In this document: in pieces, positions 55,815 to 64,000 of the stretch
How the letters are laid out: each line of letters starts with the position of its first letter
How positions within the stretch are numbered: position 1 is the stretch's first letter
Source of the DNA: Mycoplasmopsis agalactiae 14628
GTDB lineage: Bacteria; Bacillota_I; Bacilli_A; Mycoplasmatales; Metamycoplasmataceae
Reading direction: 5' to 3'
DNA: 64,000 nucleotides
Assembly: GCF_000266865.1 (NCBI RefSeq)
Contig: NZ_AJPR01000003.1
Location: 62,001 to 126,000 of the forward strand
Translations under genes and position numbers: made by a program
Notes under the pieces: generated by a model
What the model saw: only the letters and a program-made list of their open reading frames with translations
Told to the model about the DNA's origin: nothing
Database searches by the model: none

Positions 55815-56708
55815 ATGGCTGTTGGCATTGTTGTTGAATATAATCCTTTTCACAATGGCCATATTAGGCAAATTGAATGAATAAAAAGCAAATTCCCAAA
55901 TGAAAAAATTGTTGTGGTTATGAGCGATAAATTTACCCAAAGAGGGGAGCTATCAGTGGCTTCATTTTCAAAGCGCGCTAGAGTTGCTAAAAAATATGGC
56001 GTTAGTAAAGTACTAAAACTAAGTTTTGAAGAAACAGTACAAGCTGCACATGTATTTGCTCATAATGCAGTTATGAAGCTATATAAAAAAGGAAAAATTG
56101 ATAAGTTAGTTTTTGGCTCAGAGTCAAATAATGTCGAATTAATGATTTCGATTGCCAAAGGACTAAAAGAAAAGGAAAAAGAGTTTTATCAGCTAGTTAA
56201 AACATTACAAAAAAAGGAAAAAATTAGCTTCCCAAAAGCTTCTTCAATGGCAATAAGCATATTGTTTAGTCATAATTTTATTATGCCAAATGATATTTTG
56301 GCTTTTGAATATATCAAGACAATTGTTAACAATAATTTACCTATTATTCCATACTCAATAGAAAGAAATGTTGGCTTTCATTCTGATGAACCTAATGACA
56401 TTTATGCATCAGCATCATTATTAAGAAAAATGATTTATGAAAAAAAAGACATATCAAATTTTTCGCCAATGGTGTTTAAAAGAACCCCTAAATCGGTTGC
56501 ATTCTTATACAAAACATTCCAAAAAAAGGTGTTAAATAACAAAGAGAAAATAAAAGATTGTCCGGTTGTTTCTGAAGGATTAGAAAACTTAATAATAAAA
56601 AACATTGAGCAACCTGACTATAATTCTTTTGTTGAAAAATGTACCTCAAAGCGCTATACATCATCCAGAATCAAAAGAATTATTGCTTGAGTATTGCATG
56701 AATTATAA
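55815..56708 (+). CDS. tmcAL: TmcAL-like tRNA cytidine acetate ligase, short form
   Basis: A 297-residue protein of the TmcAL (YlbM) family, which acetylates the wobble cytidine of elongator tRNA-Met. The start MAVGIVVEYNPFHNGHIRQI carries the nucleotidyltransferase HxGH signature. VVVMSDKFTQRGE and FGSESNN follow, then YASASLLRKMI. Bacillus homologues have about 415 residues, so the C-terminal part is reduced. It ends on a terminator. Confidence 0.88.
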
Positions 56709-56746
56709 AAACCAATAGCTTTGTTTTATAGTGCTATTGGTTTTTA
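56707..56746 (+). terminator. tmcAL terminator with the decamer in its loop
   Basis: AAAAACCAATAGC ... GCTATTGGTTTTT, starting at the stop codon. The loop is made up of one TGTTTTATAG copy (56722-56731). Confidence 0.87.
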
Positions 56747-56752
56747 GATTAT

Positions 56753-57421
56753 TTAAGCTTTTATTAATTTTAAAAGTGCTTCTCAGTTTTCGCTTGTTAA
56801 AATCTTTTCATATGCTGAGGCTTTATCACCTTCACCTTTAAGACTTGCTTTTAATTCCTTAACAGCGTCGTCTATTTTTTTAATTTGCTTAGTATGTGCT
56901 TTTTGTTTGGTTTCATTTTTTGAAATTTCATTGAATTTTTCTTCAAAGATTTTGAATATGTTTTCAAGAATAACTAACTTTGCTTTGCTAAATTCTTTGT
57001 CAAAGTCTTTAACTTCTTTTTTGTGCGCCTCTTGAGCCTTTTTTTCTAATTTAGCAAGCTGCTTTTTATCAATATTTTTAGGTTCTTTAATATTTTTTTT
57101 CTTAAAGTCATTAAATGCTGTTGAATTTAAAATAAAAACATTTGATATCTGTGATTTAATTTCAAAATCTGTCTTGTCATTTCCAAAAATTCATTTGTTG
57201 GTACTATCTTCAAATTTAAGCGCTTGACTAAGTGAGTAAGCATGCTTTTTTTCAACAAAAATATTCTTAATTCCAGCAATAGCCTTATATCTGAATTCTT
57301 TATTAAATTTTTCAGCTTCAGGACTTTTAAATTCCTTTAATTTTCCACATTGTGCAGAAGCAAAAACCAATGAAATTGATAAACCACCAGCTATAAATGA
57401 ATTGATTAATTTTCTATTCAT
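56753..57421 (-). CDS. Small Lys-rich lipoprotein
   Basis: A 222-residue lipoprotein with a signal peptide ending FASAQC (Cys25). The mature part is highly charged and helical, rich in Lys and Glu, probably coiled coil between residues 90 and 200 (AKLEKKAQEAHKKEVKDFDK). No family was recognised. It is convergent with tmcAL; the start follows AAAGGAGC. Confidence 0.78.
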
Positions 57422-57634
57422 AAAAGCTCCTTTTTTTCCTATGATTAAGTATCATATAACAAATTCTACAATTACTATATTTTATTACAAAATTTATTTG
57501 CATGTTAGTTTTAAGCACCTTATTATGCACTAATTTATTTAAGCTGACTATGCAGTTTTGTTATGATAATTTATTGAAGAAAAAATCTATTATTTTGCGA
57601 TATTAAATTATGATGTTTATGTTAAAATACTATA

Positions 57635-57792
57635 GCAATATTTAATTGCAGAAGTAGATTAAATTCTCACCTGATGGCCATAGCCTTGGGTTCTAGCTAC
57701 AATTAAAAATATCAATGATGTTTTTTGTAGATAGAAGTGATGAGAATCACTTTATTTTTATGTTTAATTTTTATCAAAAAAACTAAGGAGTT
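57635..57792 (+). promoter_or_regulatory. infC-rpmI-rplT leader with attenuator-like hairpin (candidate L20-type leader)
   Basis: A -10-like TAAAAT at 57623-57628 gives a leader of about 160 nt. It contains a terminator-like hairpin AAGTGAT GAGA ATCACTT followed by TATTTTT (57735-57759). Upstream, TTCTAGCTAC (57691-57700) can pair with GTAGATAGAA (57727-57736), and ATTCTCACC (57663-57671) can pair with the hairpin loop and flank. Competing folds upstream of infC are what the L20 autoregulatory leader does in Bacillus; homology is not shown here. Confidence 0.5.
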
Positions 57793-57795
57793 ATT

Positions 57796-58446
57796 ATACA
57801 AAATTTCAAGAAAATAAAGAAGCCTGAACAAGAACACATGATTAATGAAAACATACCTTTTCAAAAAGTGTTCTTGATTGGTGCTGATGGCGAAAAAATA
57901 GGTGTTAAAAATACCTTTGAAGCCATTGAAATAGCTAAAGACAGCAAAATGGATTTAGTTCTAATTGCTGTTGAGCCAAAGCCAATTGCAAGAATTTTAG
58001 ACTATGGTAAGTTTAAATATGAGCGTAAAAAGAAGCAAAAGGCTGCTAAGGAAAAACAAACAATAATTCAAAATCGTCAAATTAGATTAACAGCAATGAC
58101 TGGTGATCATGATTTAAAAACTAAAGCTAGAAAAGCATTTGAGTTCTTATTAGATGGCGACAGAATCAAGGTTAGTTTGAAATTTAGAGGTCGTGAAATA
58201 ACTAGACCTGAATTAGGCTACACTATAATGAATAAATTTTATGAATTAGTAGAAGCTGTAGCTGAAAAAACAAAAGAACCTGAAATAATTGGCGAGCGTT
58301 TTCTTGATATGTATCTCCAACCTAATAAGGTCAAAGTTAATAAATACAAAAGAGAACATAATATAGTTGAAAATAAATCATCTGATTCAAGTTCAAGAGA
58401 TTCTGATGATGATAAAGGAGCAAAAGATGCCAAAGATGAAGACTAA
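57796..58446 (+). CDS. infC: Translation initiation factor IF-3, probable non-AUG start
   Basis: A factor of about 216 residues that keeps ribosomal subunits apart and checks initiation codons. [44 protein letters not shown] and [14 protein letters not shown] are diagnostic. The first ATG (57838) lacks a ribosome site. The frame stays open upstream to AAGGAG (57785-57790), where ATA at 57796 (five bases on) or ATT at 57793 are the natural starts; rare starts are known for infC in other bacteria. An acidic Ser/Asp-rich tail ends the protein. It overlaps rpmI by 20 bp. Confidence 0.9.
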   Translation: MQNFKKIKKPEQEHMINENIPFQKVFLIGADGEKIGVKNTFEAIEIAKDSKMDLVLIAVEPKPIARILDYGKFKYERKKKQKAAKEKQTIIQNRQIRLTAMTGDHDLKTKARKAFEFLLDGDRIKVSLKFRGREITRPELGYTIMNKFYELVEAVAEKTKEPEIIGERFLDMYLQPNKVKVNKYKREHNIVENKSSDSSSRDSDDDKGAKDAKDED

Positions 58447-58615
58447 AAGCGCTCTTAAGAAAAGAATTAAAGTAACAGCAACTGGCAAAGTTATCCGTGA
58501 GCAAGCTTATCGTTCACATTTAGCCCAAAATAAAACCACAAAACAAAAACGTCAATCTCGTAAATCTGCGCAAATGCACAGTTCTGACCTAAAGAGATTC
58601 AAGGCATTAATTTAA
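58427..58615 (+). CDS. rpmI: 50S ribosomal protein L35
   Basis: A 62-residue basic protein beginning [20 protein letters not shown], followed by [16 protein letters not shown], standard for L35. AAAGGAG lies upstream inside infC. Middle gene of the infC-rpmI-rplT operon. Confidence 0.97.
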   Translation: MPKMKTKSALKKRIKVTATGKVIREQAYRSHLAQNKTTKQKRQSRKSAQMHSSDLKRFKALI

Positions 58616-58641
58616 TAATTTTTTATTAAGAAGGTAATATT

Positions 58642-58992
58642 ATGAGAGTAAAAGGTGGAACAGTTACAAGAGCTAGAAGAAAGAAATGAATAAAACTAGC
58701 TAAAGGTTATTTTGGACACAAGTCAATCGGATATAAAGTTGCTAAACAAGCTGTTGTTAAGTCTTGAACATACGCTTTTAGAGACCGTAAACAAGTTAAA
58801 AGAGACTATAGAAAACTATGAATTTCTCGTATAAGTGCTGCTGTTAGATTAGAAGGCTTATCTTATTCAAAATTTATTAATGGTCTTAAGAAATCAAACA
58901 TTACTATTAACCGTAAAATGTTATCAGAACTAGCTATTAATGAACCTCAAGTGTTTTCACAACTAATTGCTATTGCAAGAGATTCTGAATAA
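58642..58992 (+). CDS. rplT: 50S ribosomal protein L20
   Basis: A 116-residue rRNA-binding protein and, in Bacillus, repressor of its own operon. [37 protein letters not shown] and [20 protein letters not shown] are diagnostic. TGA codes for Trp at three positions. It is followed by a terminator. Confidence 0.98.
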
Positions 58993-58994
58993 TT

Positions 58995-59026
58995 TAAAAA
59001 GTGGATAGATTGCTATCTGCTTTTTT
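58995..59026 (+). terminator. rplT operon terminator
   Basis: AAAAGTGGATAG ATTG CTATCTGCTTTT followed by TTATTT; two mismatched pairs in the stem. Confidence 0.75.
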
Positions 59027-59043
59027 ATTTAAGCAACAAAAAA

Positions 59044-59078
59044 AACAAAAGCAAGCCTTTTTGTTTCTTGCTTTTGTT
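59044..59078 (-). terminator. Terminator of the SF1 helicase gene
   Basis: AACAAAAGCAAG ... CTTGCTTTTGTT with T residues on the minus-strand side; it overlaps the helicase stop codon. Confidence 0.75.
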
Positions 59079-62000
59079 ACTCTTTTTGATCAATAACTGC
59101 AGTATCAATTATTGTTTCTCTACTTAAAATTTGCTCTCATTTTTTAACATTTTCCTCAAACGATTCCTCGATTGGTAAATTGTCTGTATTATCTATATCG
59201 CCATTTGTAAGTTCTGATGATTCTGAGCTTATATTGCTTGTATTATTGTTTTGGTATTGCAATTCTGTTTCTAATGCATAAGTTTGACTAACATGGTTAT
59301 TTAGGTTATTAAAACTGTCAAATTGGCCTGTTTTATAGGCTTTATCGTCAGATAATTCATTATCATAACTATCTGTAAATTCATTATTATTAACCACGCT
59401 GTTTTCAATATAATGAATTATTTCATCATAAATTTTGTTTTTAGCTACAGCTCAACTTAGACTATTAACTAAATAAATATTATATTTTTTACTCTTTATA
59501 AACTTATATAAGTCTTTTTGCAATATGTACTTTTCTATATCACCTTGATACTCATAATTATCAATTATAAAGCACATTATATTTTTATTATTGTGCTTTA
59601 AAATATAATCAATTTTTAGTGTACCAATAGCTTCATTGCTTGCAAGTGTCATACTATCATAGTCTTTAATTAAGTCATTAATTGATTCTTCTAGCTCAAT
59701 TTGAAACTCAGGCTTTTTAGCTTCTGCCTCTGTATTTAGCTCACTTTGGGCAAAATTATCATTAGAGACAAACTCTTGTTTTTCTTTAGAATCTAGCTCT
59801 AAAAACTCTAATCATTTTTTAAAAACATAAACATCTTCATTGCCAGTTAGCACGCTGACATCGCTTGAATTAAGGCTTTTAAGCACTATCATTTTGTCTT
59901 TAGCTCTAGATATTGCAACATTTAATGCATTTTTGCCGCCAGGACGTCCAACATATGTTGAGTGGAATAAAACACTGCTATCATACGCTATAGAAGCTAT
60001 GACTAAGCCGGCTTCATCACCTTGAATATTTTCAATATTTCTTAAAAGTAACTTGCCTTCAATTATTGCATTTTCCAAATTTGACTCTTGTCTAAAAATT
60101 TTAGTAGTTATATAATCTTGTTGTTTAGCATTAAAACATAATAAAATGATCTTGTCATATTTATCTAAGTTTTCATTAGCAATTTTAATTGCTAAATTAG
60201 CTTCAATTTCATTTTTATTATCTTCTCATACACCATTAGCATCAATAACTTCAATTGATTGGTAATTTTTCTTATTTAAATTAGTATCAATTACATCAAG
60301 CGAGCTGTTATAAAAGTATTTACTACTAAAAGTCATTAAAGAAGCATAGTTTGACCGGTAGTTTTTATCTAGTAAGATATTGTAAACTCCAACTCCTTTA
60401 GCAAAATCAAGCATTGAATCAACTTTACCAAAAATAGTTTCTTCGTCAGTTACTCTAACACCAAATCAGTTGCTTGGTTTCATTTGCTGATCATCGCCTG
60501 CTAGAACTTTTATTTCTGATAAATATAATACTGGCAAGCCTTTTTCAATAAAAATTTGGCTAGATTCATCAAGTATTCCATAGTCCAATTCACCTTTATT
60601 TCAGGCAGATAAGTCTGCTTCAGGTGTGACAATTATTATTGGGAAAAGCTTTTTGATCATATTCGAAAAGCGCTTCATAAACTTATATGGCTCAATAATA
60701 GCAAGTCTTGCAGTGGCAGCAAATTCAGTATATTCAGCTTTTTCGTCATCATTAAATTGCATAATTGAATTAATGATATTTTTAGTTATAAAACGTTTAA
60801 GTTCATTTTGATCGCTAGTTTGCTCATTATCATAATTAGGCAAAATGTTTGCAAGACTTTTTATATAATCAAAATCAGATGGTGTTAAATTCTTCTTAAG
60901 TCTTACAATTTCATCCAAATTACCTGTAAAATTGTTAAATTCGTCAAATAATTGTCTTGATAATTTACTAATTAGTCAATAATTTTTCTTGTATATTTTA
61001 AAACTTAAGTTATTCTCCTTAAGCATAAATTTTCTTAGCTCTCAGGCACTTGAAAATTTAAATTTCATTGGATATTTGATAGTTTCAGGCAAATTAATAA
61101 TTTTCTCTCATAGCTCATTAGTAAGACTCGAGCCCGCTTTATTAATTGGGTTAATTAAACTAAGTGCATGATTAAATCTTTTATCATTAGAGATCATTTG
61201 GATGTTATTAACAAAATTTATTTCATCATTTGTAATGATTCTTAAAGGTTTTAGATTATCAACTTCTTCATAATTTTCTAAATAATCTAGATATTCTTTG
61301 ATTGGCTCGTAAAATGATTTTTTGTTCATGTTTTTTGAATTAAGCATAAACAAGCAAAAGATTTTTAGTGTACCCATTCTGTTTCTAATAACTTCCAAAG
61401 CAGCCTTTTTTTGTGAACAAACTATTGCAGTTTTAGAATATACCAAAACATTAGTTAGTATGTTAACTATTGTCTGACTTTTACCAGTTCCTGGAGGTCC
61501 TCAAATAATTGTATTTTGATTAAGTGCACTTGCAATAGCTCTATCTTGCGAATAATTAGTAGCTGCTATTTTAAAAATGCTTGTTTTAGGATTAAACAAA
61601 ATGTTGTTTATCCTTTTCTTATAGATGTTTTTGTTAAATTCAACTTGCAAAATTTTGTTAAGCTCATTGTTATTGATTATTTCAAGCATTCTGTTTCTAA
61701 TATAGCCACCAGAAGGCTGAAAAAGGCCTAGAACTACGCCACCTGCAAATTGTAGTGATTCATTAATAATTTCTTCAGCACTTAGAGAAATAAATGATGA
61801 ATTTAAATTCACTTTAAGCTCATAAATTTGCCCTCAGAGCTCATGTAAATTTTTTATTAATTCTTTTATGCTTCAGTCACCATAATTGTCAGTTACTTCT
61901 AGGTCAAAACCGGCATTGTTAAGTAAAAATAAAAGCTTTTCATTAGGCTTAATATCTCCATTAGAAATTAAAAATGGTCTAGCATTTCTAATTTCTAAGT

Positions 62001-62517
62001 ACACTTCTTTAAAAAACAAAGGGGCATAAACGCTTTTGCCATCAATAGAAACTTGCACAAACAAAAATCCTAGGTGCATAGGTCAAATATTTGTCTCAGC
62101 ATTTATTTCATTAGCTTTATTTAAAAATAGTTTTCATTTTAGAGACTGACGTTGGAAATTAGCTCTAATTTCATTGATTATTTTGTTTTTTGTAAAATGA
62201 AAATCTTTTTTTAGTTGGTTAAGTCTTTGTGTACTTAATTCATAGTTATTTTCTTCTAATATTGCTATAGTCTCGTCATAATCATCGCTTTTTTCTAAAA
62301 GCTGGCATACTCTGATTAAATTAACTTCCAAAATAGGAATATCAAAATTTTTATTTGAGTAAATTAAATCAAAAGCTTCCGGACCAAAAAGGGAATAAAA
62401 ATCGAAACAATACTTATTATTTACCTTGGTAAAAATGGCTTGATCAGATGGATTAACATCTAAAAGATTGTTCAAAATGCTTTGGTATTGTTTAGTTTTA
62501 TTATTTTTATTTTCCAT
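59077..62517 (-). CDS. Large superfamily 1 DNA/RNA helicase (AAA/Upf1-like)
   Basis: A 1146-residue ATPase. Walker A IWGPPGTGKSQTIVN is near residue 340; ELDYGILDESS (motif II) near 646; VLAGDDQQMKPSNW (motif III) near 672; DKNYRSNYASL (motif IV) near 715; NVAISRAKDKMIVL (motif VI) near 870. A family-specific N-terminal region of about 330 residues precedes these, and a C-terminal region of about 250 residues ends in an Asn/Ser/Asp/Glu-rich low-complexity tail. Single-gene helicases of this type are widespread in mycoplasmas; substrate unknown. Nine internal TGA codons read as Trp in one continuous frame. Confidence 0.88.
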
Positions 62518-62744
62518 AGCTTGTCCTTAATAATTTGTTAATAGTAATATTATATATTTCTAAAAAAGCAATTATTCAATTTTGCTAATATTAATTGAAT
62601 TTTTAAAAGATTATTTGACTGCTGAATTAATGAGTTAATGGTATGTAAAATTTACTAAAATGCCTGTTTTATAGGAAAATAAAAACAAAACCTTGGTTTT
62701 GTTTCATTATTTTAGGCTGCTTTTAACTTGCTATAAATTTAAAA

Positions 62745-63401
62745 CTATTGCATTTCTAAAGTTTGTGCTCTAATGTTGCTATTAACTCTTCTAACAGTAG
62801 CTAATTCAATGCAAACTAGAATTAGTTGTGCAATAATAATGCCAGATAATATTCAAATTAATCATTTGTTTACGAAAATAACTAAGTTACTATTTGCTGC
62901 TGATTTTATTACATTTTTAATCATGAAAGGTTCAAAGTACAATAATGCATATAATGCTGTTGCACCTGCAAATAATAGTAGTGAGAATAAAGAGTATAGA
63001 ATAAACGATTTTCCTTTAAATAAATTAAAAATTCCATAGGCAATAAGCACATGTAATAATCAAATTATTGACAAAATCAAGAAAAGCTGAGAACCAACAA
63101 ATGACAATATTATCAAAAGAATGTCAGGAATACTAAGATTTGCTCATTTAGAAGCTAAAACTTGGAAGTATGCTTTATAAAAATGAACAAAAAATCCACC
63201 TGTTCCATCCTCTGCTGTTGCAAAATTCATCTTAATGTTTGTTGCTGTTAGTTTAATATATCTAACAATTCATACAGTTGATTCAGAAGAATTTGGCGTG
63301 AGAAAAACATTAGCCATTAATGGAGAGGCTGCCATTAGTAAAAATATAGTAAGTACTATAAATCCTTTTACTCTAAATCTAACTTCTTTTTTCTTGCTCA
63401 T
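62745..63401 (-). CDS. Unrecognised four-helix membrane protein
   Basis: A 218-residue protein with hydrophobic segments near residues 12-32, 92-118, 125-150 and 175-198. The loop after the first helix (about 60 residues, including GTGGFFVHFYKAYFQVL) is probably extracellular. I do not recognise a family. TATAAT lies nine bases before the ATG, with GAGG in between. It is followed by the helicase in the same direction. Confidence 0.7.
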
Positions 63402-63454
63402 ATTACCTCAATTATACTAGTAATGTGTTTTTGTCCGTAAATTAATTTAAAAAA

Positions 63455-64000
63455 TTAAAATCCTCTAAGTTGGCTTAATTCTTTGTCATATTTATAAAGT
63501 CTTTCTTCATAAACTTTGGTTGAAAAAGGTACTGTTTCTTGTGCATAAGCTCATAAAATAACTAAATAATTCACAAGCATTTTATGTCTTAGCAAAAATA
63601 ATTCATCATACTCGCCATATGAGTTTAAAAATAATTTTTCTTGCTCTTTGCTTAAGTTAGCACTTTCGATAAAGTAAGCTAATTCAAAATTTGAATCGCC
63701 CATAGTTGCATACTCTCAGTCACAAATAAACATTTTTTCCGTTTGATCCTGTAAAACAAGGTTAAAAGTTCATAAATCATTATGGCACGGAACATTTTTG
63801 TTCATATTACTTAAGGTTTTATTGATGTTACGATAAAAATCATTTAAAGCTTTAATATTTACATTTTTTTCTTTTAAAACCTTACGGTAATGCTTAACTC
63901 TAGCAGCATGATTTGATGGTGGAAAATTAAGTTTTGAATTATGAATAGTGTGCAAAATTTTAGCAATTTTGACTATATTTTCATCAGTTAATTCAGGTTC
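63455..64000 (-). CDS. Choline kinase/LicA-like phosphotransferase, C-terminal part
   Basis: The last 181 residues of a kinase-fold phosphotransferase; the 5' part lies beyond the right edge. The catalytic loop VPCHNDLWTFNLVLQ and the metal-binding FICDWEYATMGD are diagnostic of the choline/ethanolamine kinase and APH family. In mycoplasmas such enzymes phosphorylate choline or a similar small alcohol for lipid or surface decoration. The exact substrate is not evident. Confidence 0.85.

Overview
The window is a wall-less, AT-rich bacterial chromosome that reads TGA as tryptophan: nearly every long gene contains in-frame TGA codons aligned with conserved Trp positions (aspS, hisS, glpK, the P-type ATPase, rplT). 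Signal-peptide/Cys lipoproteins, no cell-wall genes, dense operons and an IS30-family element point to a Mycoplasma of the hominis group (Mycoplasmopsis). A relative of M. bovis/M. agalactiae is plausible, but the species is an inference.

Layout. 1-3.4 kb: the 5' part of a Type III DNA methyltransferase, a decayed stretch with the terminus of a dead IS30 element, and a lipoprotein gene whose promoter abuts a (GA)12 tract. 3.5-7.8 kb: alcohol dehydrogenase, a reduced DprA, a HAD phosphatase and a YitT-type membrane protein. 7.8-14.5 kb (minus strand): operon asp23-like / fakA-like / plsX / rnc / smc. 14.6-21.6 kb (plus): recO, two tandem DHH phosphoesterases, an acid-phosphatase lipoprotein and glpK-glpF. 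21.7-24.8 kb (minus): hisS and aspS. 25-28.6 kb: an APC permease, a short TsaC/YrdC protein and an unknown membrane protein.

28.9-35.8 kb is the most unusual part. A block consisting of holA (DNA polymerase III delta) followed by the RNase P RNA gene rnpB occurs twice in the same orientation. The first copy has an intact holA, with an IS30 element sitting at the end of its rnpB. The second copy has a dead holA (start codon changed, internal stop) but an rnpB almost identical to the first. Between the arms lie whiA and a convergent restriction-modification pair resembling the MjaI family.

36-41.4 kb: rplM-rpsI, tRNA-Ile, a small cupin, galU, tRNA-Ser and a calcium-type P-ATPase. 41.6-47.2 kb: an ABC exporter followed by three related 'aromatic-motif' surface proteins. 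47.2-51.5 kb: phosphohexomutase, an ECF S-component, nusB, an azoreductase-like flavoprotein and ptsH (HPr). 51.5-56.7 kb: OppB/OppC permeases with a large lipoprotein but no ATPases, then a short TmcAL-like gene. 56.7-59 kb: a lipoprotein and infC-rpmI-rplT with an attenuator-like leader and a probable non-AUG infC start. 59-64 kb (minus): a 1146-residue SF1 helicase, a membrane protein and a partial choline-kinase-like gene.

A decamer, TGTTTTATAG, recurs at least 16 times on the two strands, mostly just downstream of stop codons or within terminators. Together with the duplicated rnpB block and the GA-tract promoter it is the main unexplained structure in the window. All coordinates and translations were read by eye; family names come from recognised motifs, not from searches.
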